DNA of 64,000 nt, taken from NCBI RefSeq assembly GCF_001553785.1, contig NZ_LOJP01000014.1, positions 105,467 through 169,466 of the forward strand, in the 5' to 3' direction. The notes under the pieces were generated by a model. That model was not told the DNA's origin and did no database searches. It worked only from the letters and a program-made list of their open reading frames with translations. Numbering within the stretch: position 1 is the first letter of the stretch; every line of letters begins with the position of its first letter. The stretch is from Actinoplanes sp. TFC3 (GTDB taxonomy: Bacteria > Actinomycetota > Actinomycetes > Mycobacteriales > Micromonosporaceae). Positions 41,560 through 51,100 of this stretch are shown here, one piece after another. The position numbers and the translations under genes are program-made.

Positions 41560-42046
41560 TCAGGGGGCTGCGACGTTCCAGCAGGACGACGTCGCGCCAC
41601 ACGCCATCGAGCCGGGCGACCCGTTCGCGGGTGCCCACCCGGCGGAAACCGCAGCGGTCGTGCAGGGCCAGGCTGGCCTTGTTCTCCGGGAAGACGCCCG
41701 ACTGCACCGTCCAGATGCCGGCCGCCTCGGTGGAGGTGATCAGCTTCTGCAGCAACAGGCGTCCCACCCCGCGACCGGCGGCCGCCGGATCCACATAGAT
41801 CGAGTGTTCGACCACACCGGCGTAGGCGCGCCGGGCCGACGCCGGTGAGCAGGCCACCCAGCCGAGCACCGGGCCGTCGCCGTCGAGCGCTACGAAACTG
41901 TGGCCGGTCAGCTTGGTGCGCTCGAAGGCGGCCCAGTCCGGCACCTCGGTCTCGAAGGTGGCGTCCCCGGTGGCGATGCCCGCCGCGTAGATTGCCAGCA
42001 CCGCCCCGGCGTGCGCGGCGGTCATCGCCACCGGGTGCACGCTCAT
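41552..42046 (-). CDS. GNAT acetyltransferase (phosphinothricin/methionine-sulfoximine type)
   Basis: A 164-residue acetyltransferase. The opening AIYAAGIATGDATFETEVPDW and YVDPAAAGRGVGRLLLQKLI are characteristic of the PAT/MddA group that acetylates phosphinothricin, methionine sulfoximine or related amino acids. The later segment SLALHDRCGFRRVGTRERV also fits. Which substrate it uses here is unknown. The start overlaps the end of the methyltransferase gene (ATGA), so the two are coupled. Confidence 0.82.
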   Translation of the reverse strand: MSVHPVAMTAAHAGAVLAIYAAGIATGDATFETEVPDWAAFERTKLTGHSFVALDGDGPVLGWVACSPASARRAYAGVVEHSIYVDPAAAGRGVGRLLLQKLITSTEAAGIWTVQSGVFPENKASLALHDRCGFRRVGTRERVARLDGVWRDVVLLERRSPLIS

Positions 42047-42837
42047 GGCTTGCGGCCGACCCCCGACCACACGTTCACCTCGTTGTCGGCGAACGCGGGG
42101 TCGCCGGGGCCCGGGCGCCACTTGCTGGCCGGGACAACACCGGGGTCGATGAGCTCCAGACCCTCGAACAGCTCGGCGACCTCGTCGCGGGGGCGGGTCC
42201 ACACGTCACTGCGCCCCTGCTCGACCATCTGCTGGTAGAGGGCCGCCTGCTCCGGTGTACCGAAGTCGGAGGTCGCATGGGTTGCCACCAGGAAGCTGCC
42301 GGCGGGCAGATCCGCAAGCAGGCGCTGCACGATCGGCTTGGCCGCACCGTGACCGTGCACGAAATGCAGCACCGCGATGAGCATCAGCGCAACCGGTTGG
42401 CTCAGGTCCAGGGTGTCACGCAACGTGCGGTCGGCCAGGATCGCGTCCGGGTCGCGCAGGTCCGCCTCGATGTAGGAGGTGCGGCCCTGCGGGCTGGTGG
42501 TCAGCAGGGCCCGCGCGTGCACCATGACCAGCGGATCATTGTCGACATAGACGATCCGGCTCTCCGGCGCGACGCTCTGCGCCACCTCATGGGTGTTGTC
42601 GGCGGTCGGCAGCCCGGTGCCGATGTCCAGGAACTGCCGGATGCCCGCCTCGGCGGCCAGGAAGCGGGTGGCCCGGCGCAGCATCGCCCGGTTGGCCAGT
42701 GCTCCCTTGCGGACATTGGGGAAAGCAGCCTCCAGTTCGTCACCGGAAGCGCGGTCGGCGGCGAAGTTGTCCTTGCCGCCGAGCCAGTAGTTGTAGCGGC
42801 GGGCCGGGTGCGGAACCGTCGAGTCGATCGCCGTCAT
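42043..42837 (-). CDS. SAM-dependent methyltransferase (PF04672 family)
   Basis: A 264-residue cytosolic protein of the actinobacterial 'S-adenosyl methyltransferase' family. Motifs: RYNYWLGGKDNFAADR near the start, LDIGTGLPTADNTHEVAQ as the SAM loop, VYVDNDPLVMVHARALL, and ALMLIAVLHFVHG. The substrate is unknown for the family as a whole. The ATG at 42837 is preferred; an in-frame ATG-ATG four codons further upstream is possible. It is coupled by ATGA to the GNAT gene. Confidence 0.82.
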   Translation of the reverse strand: MTAIDSTVPHPARRYNYWLGGKDNFAADRASGDELEAAFPNVRKGALANRAMLRRATRFLAAEAGIRQFLDIGTGLPTADNTHEVAQSVAPESRIVYVDNDPLVMVHARALLTTSPQGRTSYIEADLRDPDAILADRTLRDTLDLSQPVALMLIAVLHFVHGHGAAKPIVQRLLADLPAGSFLVATHATSDFGTPEQAALYQQMVEQGRSDVWTRPRDEVAELFEGLELIDPGVVPASKWRPGPGDPAFADNEVNVWSGVGRKP

Positions 42838-42882
42838 GGCGACCATCATGGCAGCACCCGCCCGCCGTTACGAACCGGCCCT

Positions 42883-43236
42883 TCAGGTGGCCCAGCGCAG
42901 TCCGAGCGGTGCGACGGCCACGGTGAAAAGATCCAGAACACCGGTCACCTGCAGGACGGTACGAACAATGCCCCGCGCGTTGACGATCTCCACTTGCTTG
43001 CCCGCGTCCCGGGCGCGCAGACAGCCTTCCAGCAGCGCCCCGATCGCCTCCGACGCCAGGAACCGGGTCTCGCCCAGGTCCACCACGAACTGCGGGGCAC
43101 GGTTGTTGCGTGCCGTGGCCAGCTCGCGGCGCAGGTCGTCGAGGCAGTCCACGTCCAGCTCACCGAAGAGCCGCACGCACACCTCCCGACCACCGTCGAT
43201 CATCACCCGGACGACGCCGTACTGTGGGGACCGCAT
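42883..43236 (-). CDS. STAS-domain anti-sigma factor antagonist
   Basis: A 117-residue STAS protein. Strand and helix pattern: CVRLFGELDVDCLDDLRREL, then PQFVVDLGETRFLASEAIGALLEG. The position of the canonical D-S-x-G phospho-Ser is occupied by Ala-Ser-Glu-Ala, so a Ser is present at the usual site but the Asp and Gly are changed. No partner anti-sigma kinase is near. Start uncertain between ATG 43236 and ATG 43203. Confidence 0.75.
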   Translation of the reverse strand: MRSPQYGVVRVMIDGGREVCVRLFGELDVDCLDDLRRELATARNNRAPQFVVDLGETRFLASEAIGALLEGCLRARDAGKQVEIVNARGIVRTVLQVTGVLDLFTVAVAPLGLRWAT

Positions 43237-43352
43237 GACCCTTTGTAGCAGCCGGCCGGTCGGCGGTCCCTCGATCGAGCGACGCTTCCCGGTGGCACAA
43301 AAGGGGTAAGCCCCCCGGGTTCTGTTTCTACTACCAGCAGGAGCCGCACAGC

Positions 43353-43517
43353 ATGGTTCCCGAAGTCCTGTCCGTCCCGCAGTTCCGCACCGAGCCCGTC
43401 GGCGACGACGCCACCCCGCGCCTCGTCGCGGCCGACCACAGCGACGAGGCGATGGCCCGGCTGCGGCACCCGTTCGACCTGCAGCCCGCCCCGGCATCGC
43501 CCGGCGAGGCCGGCTGA
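43353..43517 (+). CDS. small hypothetical protein, 54 residues
   Basis: ATG-initiated frame with CAGGAG upstream and high-GC third positions, reading VPQFRTEPVGDDATPRLVA then DEAMARLRHPFDLQP. No known family. It lies between the STAS gene (other strand) and the LacI-type gene. Confidence 0.4.
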   Translation: MVPEVLSVPQFRTEPVGDDATPRLVAADHSDEAMARLRHPFDLQPAPASPGEAG

Positions 43518-43599
43518 TTCTCCGGCGGTGCGACGCCCGGATCGCCGATCGAGCCGGACGGCTCTGGTTGATCCGGCCTGACGCGAGCCGTGTTCCGGT

Positions 43600-43613
43600 T
43601 AGCCTGCAGGCTA
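43600..43613. promoter_or_regulatory. perfect 14-bp palindrome at LacI-type start
   Basis: TAGCCTGCAGGCTA lies directly on the start codon of the LacI-type gene (last base is the A of ATG). Perfect symmetry and location suggest autorepression. Confidence 0.45.
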
Positions 43614-44623
43614 TGGCAGATCGGGCGCCCACGATCTACGACGTCGCCAGGTCCGCCGGGGTGGCCGCGTCGACGGTTTCGCGTGCCCTGACCCGCCCCG
43701 GCCGGGTGGCCGACAGCACCGTGGCGCGCATCAGGAACGCCGTCGACGAGCTCGGCTTCCGGATGAACCCGCTGGCCCGGGCGCTGCCCACCGGCCGTAC
43801 CTCGATGCTCGCCCTGATCGCCAGCGACGTCACCGACCCGGTCACCGCCGAGGTGATGCGGGGCGCGCAGGACGCCGCGGGCGAGGCCGGGTACATCACG
43901 GTGGTTGCCCACGGCCCGGGCGAGGCGTTCGACCGGGCCCTGGCCACCGTCGACGGCGCGCTGATCATGTCCGGCACCCCCGGCGACGACGACCTGCTCC
44001 GGCTGGCCGCCCAGCGCCCGGCGGTGCTGGTCGACCGGCTGTGCGCCGCTGTGCCGGCCGTCATCGCCGACATCGCCGACGGCATGCGCCAGGTGATGGC
44101 CCACCTGGCCGCCCTGGGCCACGAATCGGTCACCTATGTGGGCGGCCCGGCCGGATGCTGGGCGGACGGCATGCACCGGCGGGCGCTGCGCCAGGCCGGC
44201 TGCGAGTACGGCGTCCAGTCGCGGCGCATCGGCCCGTTCCCGGCCACCACCGCCGGGGGCATGGCCGCTGCGGGGGAGTGGCTGCACCATCCGGCCACGG
44301 CGATCATCGCGTACGACGACCTGATCGCGATCGGGCTCATCCGCGCCCTGACCGCCCGTGGCATCCAGGTCCCGCAGGAGGTGAACGTGGTCGGCTTCGG
44401 CAACGTGGCGGCGGCGGAGCTGATCACTCCGGGGCTGACCACTGTGGCGGCGCCGCTGCGGGAGATGGGGGCTGTGGGCGTACGGCGGCTGCTGAATTTG
44501 ATCGAAGGATCGCCGGTTGCCGGGCCGGTGTTGTTGCCGGTGCGGCTGGTGGAACGCGGGTCAACAGGGATTCGCCGGCGGGGACGGTTCGGGCCGCTGC
44601 CGAGCTTCGCGGGATCTCTCTGA
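43613..44623 (+). CDS. LacI/GalR-family transcriptional regulator
   Basis: A 336-residue repressor. HTH: TIYDVARSAGVAASTVSRAL; hinge NAVDELGFRMNPLARAL; effector domain with ALIASDVTDPVTAEVM, HESVTYVGGP and NVVGFGNVAAAELI. Typical sugar or nucleoside ligand, unknown here. The ATG at 43613 overlaps a palindrome. The gene downstream (44699) encodes a HAD sugar-phosphatase-like enzyme in the same direction, a possible target. Confidence 0.85.
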   Translation: MADRAPTIYDVARSAGVAASTVSRALTRPGRVADSTVARIRNAVDELGFRMNPLARALPTGRTSMLALIASDVTDPVTAEVMRGAQDAAGEAGYITVVAHGPGEAFDRALATVDGALIMSGTPGDDDLLRLAAQRPAVLVDRLCAAVPAVIADIADGMRQVMAHLAALGHESVTYVGGPAGCWADGMHRRALRQAGCEYGVQSRRIGPFPATTAGGMAAAGEWLHHPATAIIAYDDLIAIGLIRALTARGIQVPQEVNVVGFGNVAAAELITPGLTTVAAPLREMGAVGVRRLLNLIEGSPVAGPVLLPVRLVERGSTGIRRRGRFGPLPSFAGSL

Positions 44624-44698
44624 GAGGTGTAGTCAGGCGGCTCACCTTTTGTCGCACGGCCTGCAAGCCTGCCCCGGACGCCGGATAGCGTGCCACGT

Positions 44699-45532
44699 AT
44701 GACGGCTTCGGTTCAGGCGGCGCTCGATCTGCGGCTCGTGGTAGCGGATATGGACGGCACGCTGCTCGACGAGCACGGGCAGGTCCCGGACGGGCTGTGG
44801 CCGTTGCTGGCGGACATGCGGGCCCGGGGAGTCCTGTTCGTGCCGGCCAGCGGGCGCCAGTACGCGACGCTGCACCGCGAGTTCGCCCACGCCGCCGAGG
44901 GGATGCCGTTCATCGCCGAGAACGGCTCGTACGTGGTCCGCGACGGCGTGGAGATCAGTTCCGATCCCCTCGATGGCGCGTTCGTCCGGGAGGTGCTGGT
45001 GGCCCTGGACGAACTGGCCGCGGACGGGCCGGACCTCGGCGTGGTGGTGTGCGGCAAGCGGTCGGCGTACGTGTCCCGCACCGACGACGCGTTCCTGGGC
45101 GAGGCCCGCAAGTACTACGCCGCCCTCGAGGTGGTTTGCGACCTGGCGGCCGTCGACGACGAGATCCTCAAGGTCGCCGTGTACGACTTCGGCAACGCCG
45201 AGCAGCAGACCGCGCCGCACCTGAGCCGCTTGCGCTCGGACAAGAACCGCGTGGTGGTCTCCGGGGTGCACTGGATCGACTTGATGAGCGCGACCGCCGA
45301 CAAGGGCGCGGCGGTGCGGGCCCTGCAGTCGGCGCTGGGCATCACACCGGCGCAGACCGCGGCGTTCGGCGACTACCTCAACGACCTGGAGATGCTCGAC
45401 GCCGCCGAATGGTCGTTCGCGATGGCCGACGCCCATCCGGAGGTGGCGCGGCGGGCGCGCTTCCAGGCGCCTTCGCATCGGGAGTACGGCGTGGTCACCA
45501 CCCTCACGCGCCTGCTGGCCCAGCAAGCCTGA
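44699..45532 (+). CDS. Cof-type HAD phosphatase
   Basis: A 277-residue HAD-superfamily hydrolase of the Cof/YbiV type that dephosphorylates sugar phosphates or similar metabolites. Motif I DMDGTLLDE (nucleophile Asp), motif II SGRQYATL, motif III Lys in TADKGAAVRAL, motif IV GDYLNDLEML. The ATG at 44699 was preferred over a GTG three codons earlier. It overlaps the 3' end of the convergent ROK gene by 29 bases. Confidence 0.88.
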   Translation: MTASVQAALDLRLVVADMDGTLLDEHGQVPDGLWPLLADMRARGVLFVPASGRQYATLHREFAHAAEGMPFIAENGSYVVRDGVEISSDPLDGAFVREVLVALDELAADGPDLGVVVCGKRSAYVSRTDDAFLGEARKYYAALEVVCDLAAVDDEILKVAVYDFGNAEQQTAPHLSRLRSDKNRVVVSGVHWIDLMSATADKGAAVRALQSALGITPAQTAAFGDYLNDLEMLDAAEWSFAMADAHPEVARRARFQAPSHREYGVVTTLTRLLAQQA

Positions 45533-46685
45533 CCCACCGGTCACCGGCCTGGCTCAGCGGCCCGGCATCGGCGGCGGGGCCCGGGGGCTGACTGGCAGTG
45601 ATGATGGCGGTGCGCAGGCGGGTTATGGCGTCGGTGCGGGCTCCGGTCAGGGACGGTTCGGCCGTCACGGTGGCCGCGTGCAGGGGGCCCGGGCGGGGCT
45701 GGCGGGCGACCACCGCGCTGACAGCGTCGAGGATGGCCGGGTGCGGGCCCCAGGAGCCGCCGAGGATCACTTCGGCCGGGTCGGTGAGCGCCACCACCGC
45801 CGCCACCACCCCGGCCACGGCGCGGGCGATCAGCGAGCGGGTGGCCGAGGCGTCCGGGTCGTCACCGGTGACCGCGGCCAGCAGCCGGGCGGTGTCGATG
45901 GCGGTCGAACCGGGCAGGCGCAGGCCGAGTTCGCCGAACACCTGAATGAAGCCGGTGGCGTCGCCGTTCGGGCCGGTGGTCACCAGGTGGGCGAGTTCGC
46001 CGGCCAGGCCGCCGTGACCGCGCCGCACCTCGCCGTCGCTGACCACCGCGCCGCCCAGGCCCACGCCCAGGTGCAGGTAAGCGAAGTCGGTGCGCCCCTC
46101 GGTGGCGTCGCGTTCGGCGCGGGCGGCCCAGTTGACGTCGTTGTCGACGGTGATCGGACCGGCGACGTACGGTGACAGCACCGCCACCGGATCGAGGTCG
46201 CCGAGCAGGAACGGGGCGTCGGGCATCTTGCGCAGGCGCCCGGTACGCCGGTCCACCGGGTCGGCGGCGCTGACCACCGCCAGCCGGGGCAGCGGTCCGG
46301 CAAGCGCGGTCAGCTCGTGCAGCGCCGCGGCGACCGCTTCGGGCTCGGTGGGGGTGCGCAGCGGACGCCGGGCGCGGGCCACCGTGTCGCCGTAGGCGTC
46401 GACCTGTTCGGCCACCGCGCCGGAGGGGCCGATGCTGACGGCCAGCGCGGTGCCGGCGTCCGGGGTGAGGGCGTAGTAGGAGCCCACCCGGCCCTTGCCG
46501 CGCCCGCCGGGGGTGCGTTCGCCGGTGTCGGCGAGCAGGCCGGCGGCGCTCAGACGGCGCACGCTTTCGCCCGCTGTGGGCTTGGAGATGCCGGTGTGCG
46601 CGGCGAGCTCGGCGCGGGTCAGGCGGCGGTGCTGCATGAGGGCACGCAGCACGGTCTCGTCGGTCATCGAGCGGGCCAGGTCCAC
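45504..46685 (-). CDS. ROK-family transcriptional regulator
   Basis: A 393-residue protein with an N-terminal winged HTH (LRALMQHRRLTRAELAAHTGISKPTAGESVRRLSAAGL) and a ROK sugar-kinase-like domain. The ROK GExGH-type motif is visible as GGLAGELAH, but the zinc-binding C-x-C-G-x-x-G-C motif and the phosphate-binding DxGxT are missing, so it is a regulator, not a kinase. It diverges from the DUF1479 oxygenase gene. The start is uncertain (GTG 46685, or an ATG six codons later). Confidence 0.82.
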   Translation of the reverse strand: MDLARSMTDETVLRALMQHRRLTRAELAAHTGISKPTAGESVRRLSAAGLLADTGERTPGGRGKGRVGSYYALTPDAGTALAVSIGPSGAVAEQVDAYGDTVARARRPLRTPTEPEAVAAALHELTALAGPLPRLAVVSAADPVDRRTGRLRKMPDAPFLLGDLDPVAVLSPYVAGPITVDNDVNWAARAERDATEGRTDFAYLHLGVGLGGAVVSDGEVRRGHGGLAGELAHLVTTGPNGDATGFIQVFGELGLRLPGSTAIDTARLLAAVTGDDPDASATRSLIARAVAGVVAAVVALTDPAEVILGGSWGPHPAILDAVSAVVARQPRPGPLHAATVTAEPSLTGARTDAITRLRTAIITASQPPGPAADAGPLSQAGDRWVRLAGPAGA

Positions 46686-46770
46686 CTGCCAATTCTAGTC
46701 AGGGGACTTGCTTTGTATGGGGAGGGTCCGTACGTTGCTCAAGTAAGGGAGCCTGACTTGAAAGGTTGAC

Positions 46771-48036
46771 ATGATGACGCTGCCGCATTGGGAGAGCCCG
46801 CCGGACGACCTCGGGGCGGCGATCCGCGAGGTCAAGACCGCTCTACGGGCCCGGATCGCGAGCTCCGGCCGTACCGTCGACGAGGTCTTCACGGTCGTCG
46901 AGGGCCGCATCGATGCAGCGGTCGAACAGGTCGAGGCGGCCAAGGCCCGCGGGGAAGAGGTGTGGCCCGTCATCCGGTACGACGACATCGCCGCCGGCAC
47001 CGTGAGCAGCGAGCAATTCGACCTGGTGCGGCGGCGTGGCTGTCTGGTCGTGCGGGGCCATTTCGAGCGCGAGCAGGCGCTGGGCTGGGACCGCGACATC
47101 GTGCGGTACGTGGAAGGCAACCGGTTCTTCGAAAACTACCGCGGCCCCGGCGACGACTTCTTCGGCAGCGTGGGCTCCAAGCCCGAGATCTACCCGATCT
47201 ACTGGTCGCCGGCGCAGATGCAGGCCCGCCAGAGCGAGCGGATGGCTGCCGTCCAGGCCTTCCTCAACAGCCAGTGGAAGCACGAGTCCGGGGGCACCAC
47301 CTGGTTCGACCCCCAGCGCGACTCGCTGTACCCCGACCGCATCCGGCGCCGGCCCGAGGGCGCCGACTCCGGCGGGCTGGGCACCCACCTGGACCCCGGC
47401 ACGCTGGACCTGTGGCTGACCTCGGCCTACCAGAAGGCGTTCCGGCACCTCTTCGACGGCTCGGTCGAGCAGTACGACCCCTGGGACCCCGCCTACCGCA
47501 CCGCCGGACCGCAGTACCCGGGCAGCACCATGTGCTCGGCGTTCCGCACGTTCCAGGGCTGGACGGCGCTGTCGGACATGGACCACGACCAGGGCGTGCT
47601 GCACACCGTGCCCATCCCCGAGGCGATGGCGTACCTGATGCTGCGCCCGCTGCTGAGCGACGTGCCGGACGACGACATGTGCGGGGTCACCGTCAACCAG
47701 GTGTTCCCGGCCAACGAGAAGTGGCATCCGCTGCTGATGCGCGCCCTCACCGGCATCCCGGACGTCAAGGCAGGCGACTCGGTGTGGTGGCACGCCGACA
47801 TGATCCACAGCGTGGCGCCGGTGACGAACCAGCGCGGCTGGGGCAACGTCATGTACATCCCGGCAGCACCGTGGTGCCCGCGCAACGAGCGGTACGCCGC
47901 CGAGGTGCGTGAGGCCTTCCGCACCGGCTCCAGCCCCAGCGACTTCCCCGAGGAACACTACGAACGCGACTGGGCGGACCGTTTCCAGCCGGCCGACCTG
48001 AACGAAACCGGCCGGCACGGGCTGGGCCTGTCCTGA
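46771..48036 (+). CDS. DUF1479 family protein (putative 2-oxoglutarate/Fe(II) oxygenase)
   Basis: A 421-residue cytosolic protein of the DUF1479/YbiU family. The facial triad is visible: the HxD in LGTHLDPGTLDLW and the distal His in WWHADMIHSVAP, with an Arg-containing NQRGWGNVMYIPAAPWCPRN following. This is consistent with a non-heme iron oxygenase of unknown substrate. AAAGG precedes a double ATG (46771/46774). It is divergent from the ROK regulator, and the gap has a CAAGT-N11-ACTTG inverted repeat (46740-46760) that could be its operator. Confidence 0.82.
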   Translation: MMTLPHWESPPDDLGAAIREVKTALRARIASSGRTVDEVFTVVEGRIDAAVEQVEAAKARGEEVWPVIRYDDIAAGTVSSEQFDLVRRRGCLVVRGHFEREQALGWDRDIVRYVEGNRFFENYRGPGDDFFGSVGSKPEIYPIYWSPAQMQARQSERMAAVQAFLNSQWKHESGGTTWFDPQRDSLYPDRIRRRPEGADSGGLGTHLDPGTLDLWLTSAYQKAFRHLFDGSVEQYDPWDPAYRTAGPQYPGSTMCSAFRTFQGWTALSDMDHDQGVLHTVPIPEAMAYLMLRPLLSDVPDDDMCGVTVNQVFPANEKWHPLLMRALTGIPDVKAGDSVWWHADMIHSVAPVTNQRGWGNVMYIPAAPWCPRNERYAAEVREAFRTGSSPSDFPEEHYERDWADRFQPADLNETGRHGLGLS

Positions 48037-48173
48037 GCGCCCGGCCCGTTTCAAGCGCCCGGCCCGTTTCAAGCGCCCGGCCCGTTTCAAGCGGCCGGCC
48101 CGTTTCAAGCGCCCGGCCCGTTTCAAGCGCCCGGCCCGTTTCAAGCGCCCGGCCCGTTTCAAGCGGCCGGTCC
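48037..48173. repeat. 18-bp tandem repeat array (about 7.6 copies)
   Basis: Unit GCGCCCGGCCCGTTTCAA: seven full copies (48037-48162) and a partial eighth to 48173; copies 4 and 8 have CGGCCG in place of CGCCCG. The array fills the space between the convergent stops of the DUF1479 gene and the giant surface-protein gene. It starts one base after the first stop. Confidence 0.95.
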
Positions 48174-48177
48174 AGCG

Positions 48178-51100
48178 CTAGGGGCGAGGCCGGGTGCGGC
48201 GGTTGCGGGCGGCGATGCGCGCCGCCCCACCACCGATGATCATCAGCACGGCGAGCAGGATCAGGCCGGTCAGGTCCTGGCCGGTCTTGGCCAGGTTGTC
48301 GCTACCACCCGAGCCGCCGTTATCCCCATTGCCCCCGTTTCCATCATCACCGGACTTGTCGGAATCGTCCGCATCGCTGGGGTCGCTGGTGGAGGGTGAA
48401 CCGGCAACTGTCAGCTGAGCCGTAGCCGTGTTGTTGACGACGTTACCCTCGGCGCTGGTCGTGCTGATCATGACGTTCACCGGGTACGTACCCGCCTTCG
48501 CGGTCTTCGCGATCGCCAGGTACAGCCACAGCTCGCTGTTCGACCCGACCGAGGCATCCGGCCCGGTGCACGTCACCGTGTTGGCGTCCGCGTCCGGCGC
48601 CGGCTCGCAGTCGATGTCGACGGTGCCGGCCGACGTGGCGGCCGCGGTGAACTCCGCCGCCGAGGCGTCCAGCAGCACCGCCGCGTTGGTCAGCGTCGTG
48701 TTCGCCGGCGGGTCGATCAGGAACGTGACATCCGCGGCGCTCTGCGAGCCGTTGTTGCTGTACGGCAACCGCAGCAGCACCGTCGCACCCTTGGCGCCGG
48801 AGGGCCTGGGGTTGCTGTAGCTGATGTCCAGGTCCACCGTCGCCTTGCTGACCACCAGGCTCGGTAGCGCCAGGTCGGTGTCCGAGCCGCACGTACCGCT
48901 GGCGTCGCCGTCGAAGCACCCGCCGCTGATCGTCGAACCGGGCGTCGCGCCGCCCCCGATCACCAGCGGCAGATCGAGGTCGGTGCTCTCGCCCGCCGCC
49001 AGCGACACCGTGCACGTCACGATGCTCGCCGTCGCGCCCTCGGCGCAGCGGTCCGGCAGCGTGCCGTGTGTCGTGCCGGGGGGCAGCACGAACGTCGCGG
49101 TGTACGGGTCGGCATCCAGCGGCCCGCTGTTGGTCAACGTGATCGGCAGCACCGTGGTCTGACCGGGTGCCGGCTTGAGGATGGACGGTGCGCCGGCCGT
49201 GGCCGTCACCGTGTAGCCGACCGCCGAGGTGGTCACCAGCACGCCGCCGGCCGAGCGGAAGTCGCTGGGGTTGGCGTTGTTGCTCAGCTTGACCCCGGTG
49301 ACGTTCCAGGTCGTGGCGGTGGCGACCGTCGCGGCCACGCTGACCGCGATCTGCACGGTGGCATCGGTGCCGGCGATCAGCGCGTCGACCGCGCAGGTGA
49401 TGGCCGTGGCGGAGACCGGGCAGCCGGTGCCCCCGATGCTGGCGCCGTCGACGGTCAGGCCGGCCGGCAGGGTGCCCAGCGGGACGGTCAGCGTCAGCGC
49501 CGACTCGTCGACGGCGGTGCTGAGAGTGATCGTGGCGGTGCCGGACCGCCCGGCCGCGATGGTGCCGGGGGCCAGCGTCACGTCGGTGGTCTCGCTGACC
49601 GGCCGGTCGGCGGCCTGGCTGACCACGGTGGCCGAGCCGCCACACACCCCGGATGCGCCCGCGATGCTCACGCAGCCGTTGCCGACCGGGTCCTGGTCCT
49701 GCGCGGCCGCCGACACCTGCACCGGGATGGTCCACGTCTTCGCGGCGCCCACGGCCTGGTCGAAGCGGCAGGTCAGCGCGGTGGTGCCGCTCGGGCTGCA
49801 GTCGATCGCGGCCTGGCCCGAGAGCGCGCCGAACGTGCTGTTGGTGGGCGCGGACACGGTGGCGGTCACGCCGGTGGCGTCCGACGGGCCGGGGTTGCTG
49901 AGCGTGACGGCCATCGAGGTCAGCTCGCCCGGATCGAGGTTGCCGGTCGGACCGGTGACCGTGGCGGTGAGCGCGGAGACCGGGGCGCCGGTGGTGGCCA
50001 GGGTGCCGCTGCCGGTGACGCTTTCGGTGCCCGAGGTCAGCGTGATGCCGCTCGCGATCCAGGCGACCCCGGCGCGCAGGGCGGGCGTGGCGGTGACGCT
50101 CAGCGAGATGACGTCGGTGCTACCGGCGGCCAGGGTGACGCCGCTGCAGGTGATCGCCGAGCTGGTCCGCGTACAGGTGGATCCGGCGGGACCACCGAAT
50201 CCCGTGACCGTCAGTCCGGCGGGCAGAGCTGCGAGCGGGAGCGAGACCGTGGCGCCGGTGACGGCTGCGCTGCTGGTTGCGCGGACCACAGCATTGCCGG
50301 TACGTCCAGGAGTGACCGTTGCGCCTGCCACGCTTACCCGCACCCGCCCGCTCAGCGGCGTACCCAACTCGATCGGCGGGACCGGGCTGTCGCAGGTGCC
50401 GTCGCTGTCGGTGTCCACGCAGCCGCCGCCCAGCGCAGTGCCCGGGTCGGCGGTCGCGGACACGGTGACCGGCAGCGTGAACTGCAGCGAAGCGGCCGCG
50501 GCCACATCAACCGTGCACGTGGCCGTGGTACCCGCCGCGTCCACCGAGCAGTAGTCCACCGGCGGCGTGCCGAACGTGGTGCTTCCCGGCGCGGTGAAGG
50601 TGAGCCGGTGCGCCAGCGCGTTGGACGGCCCGCTGTTGCGGACAGTCACAGCCAGGGTGCCGGTGCCGCCGGGCTGGACCGTACCGGCGGCCGGGGGCAC
50701 GACCGTCACGGTCAGCGTCGAGGTCGCGGTGCCCACGGTGGCCGCGGTGACGGTGCGGGTGACCCTGGCGGCGGCCTGCGAGATCGCCACGGCCGGGGAC
50801 CAGGCCGCGCCCGGCGTCGCGTTCGCGGTGGCCGACAGCGACAAAGCGATGCCGGTGCTCGCCCCGGCCGCGAGGGTGACGCCCGAGCACGTGACGTCGG
50901 TGGTGCCGATGACGCAGTCCGTACCGCCCTGGCGGGCCGCGGTGACGCTGAGACCGGCGGGCAGATCCGCGAACGGGATCGTGACGTCCAGGCCGCTGCG
51001 CGCATCGGCCGAGGCGACGGTGACGGTGGCTGTGCCGGTACGTCCCGGGGTGATCGCGGCGTTGCCGGCGATGACGGTCAGCGCCTGTCCCAGCGTGCGG

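Noticed and set aside
48037..48173. Possible CRISPR array or coding repeat
   Set aside because: No spacers; period of 18 gives a monotonous peptide without start or Shine-Dalgarno.
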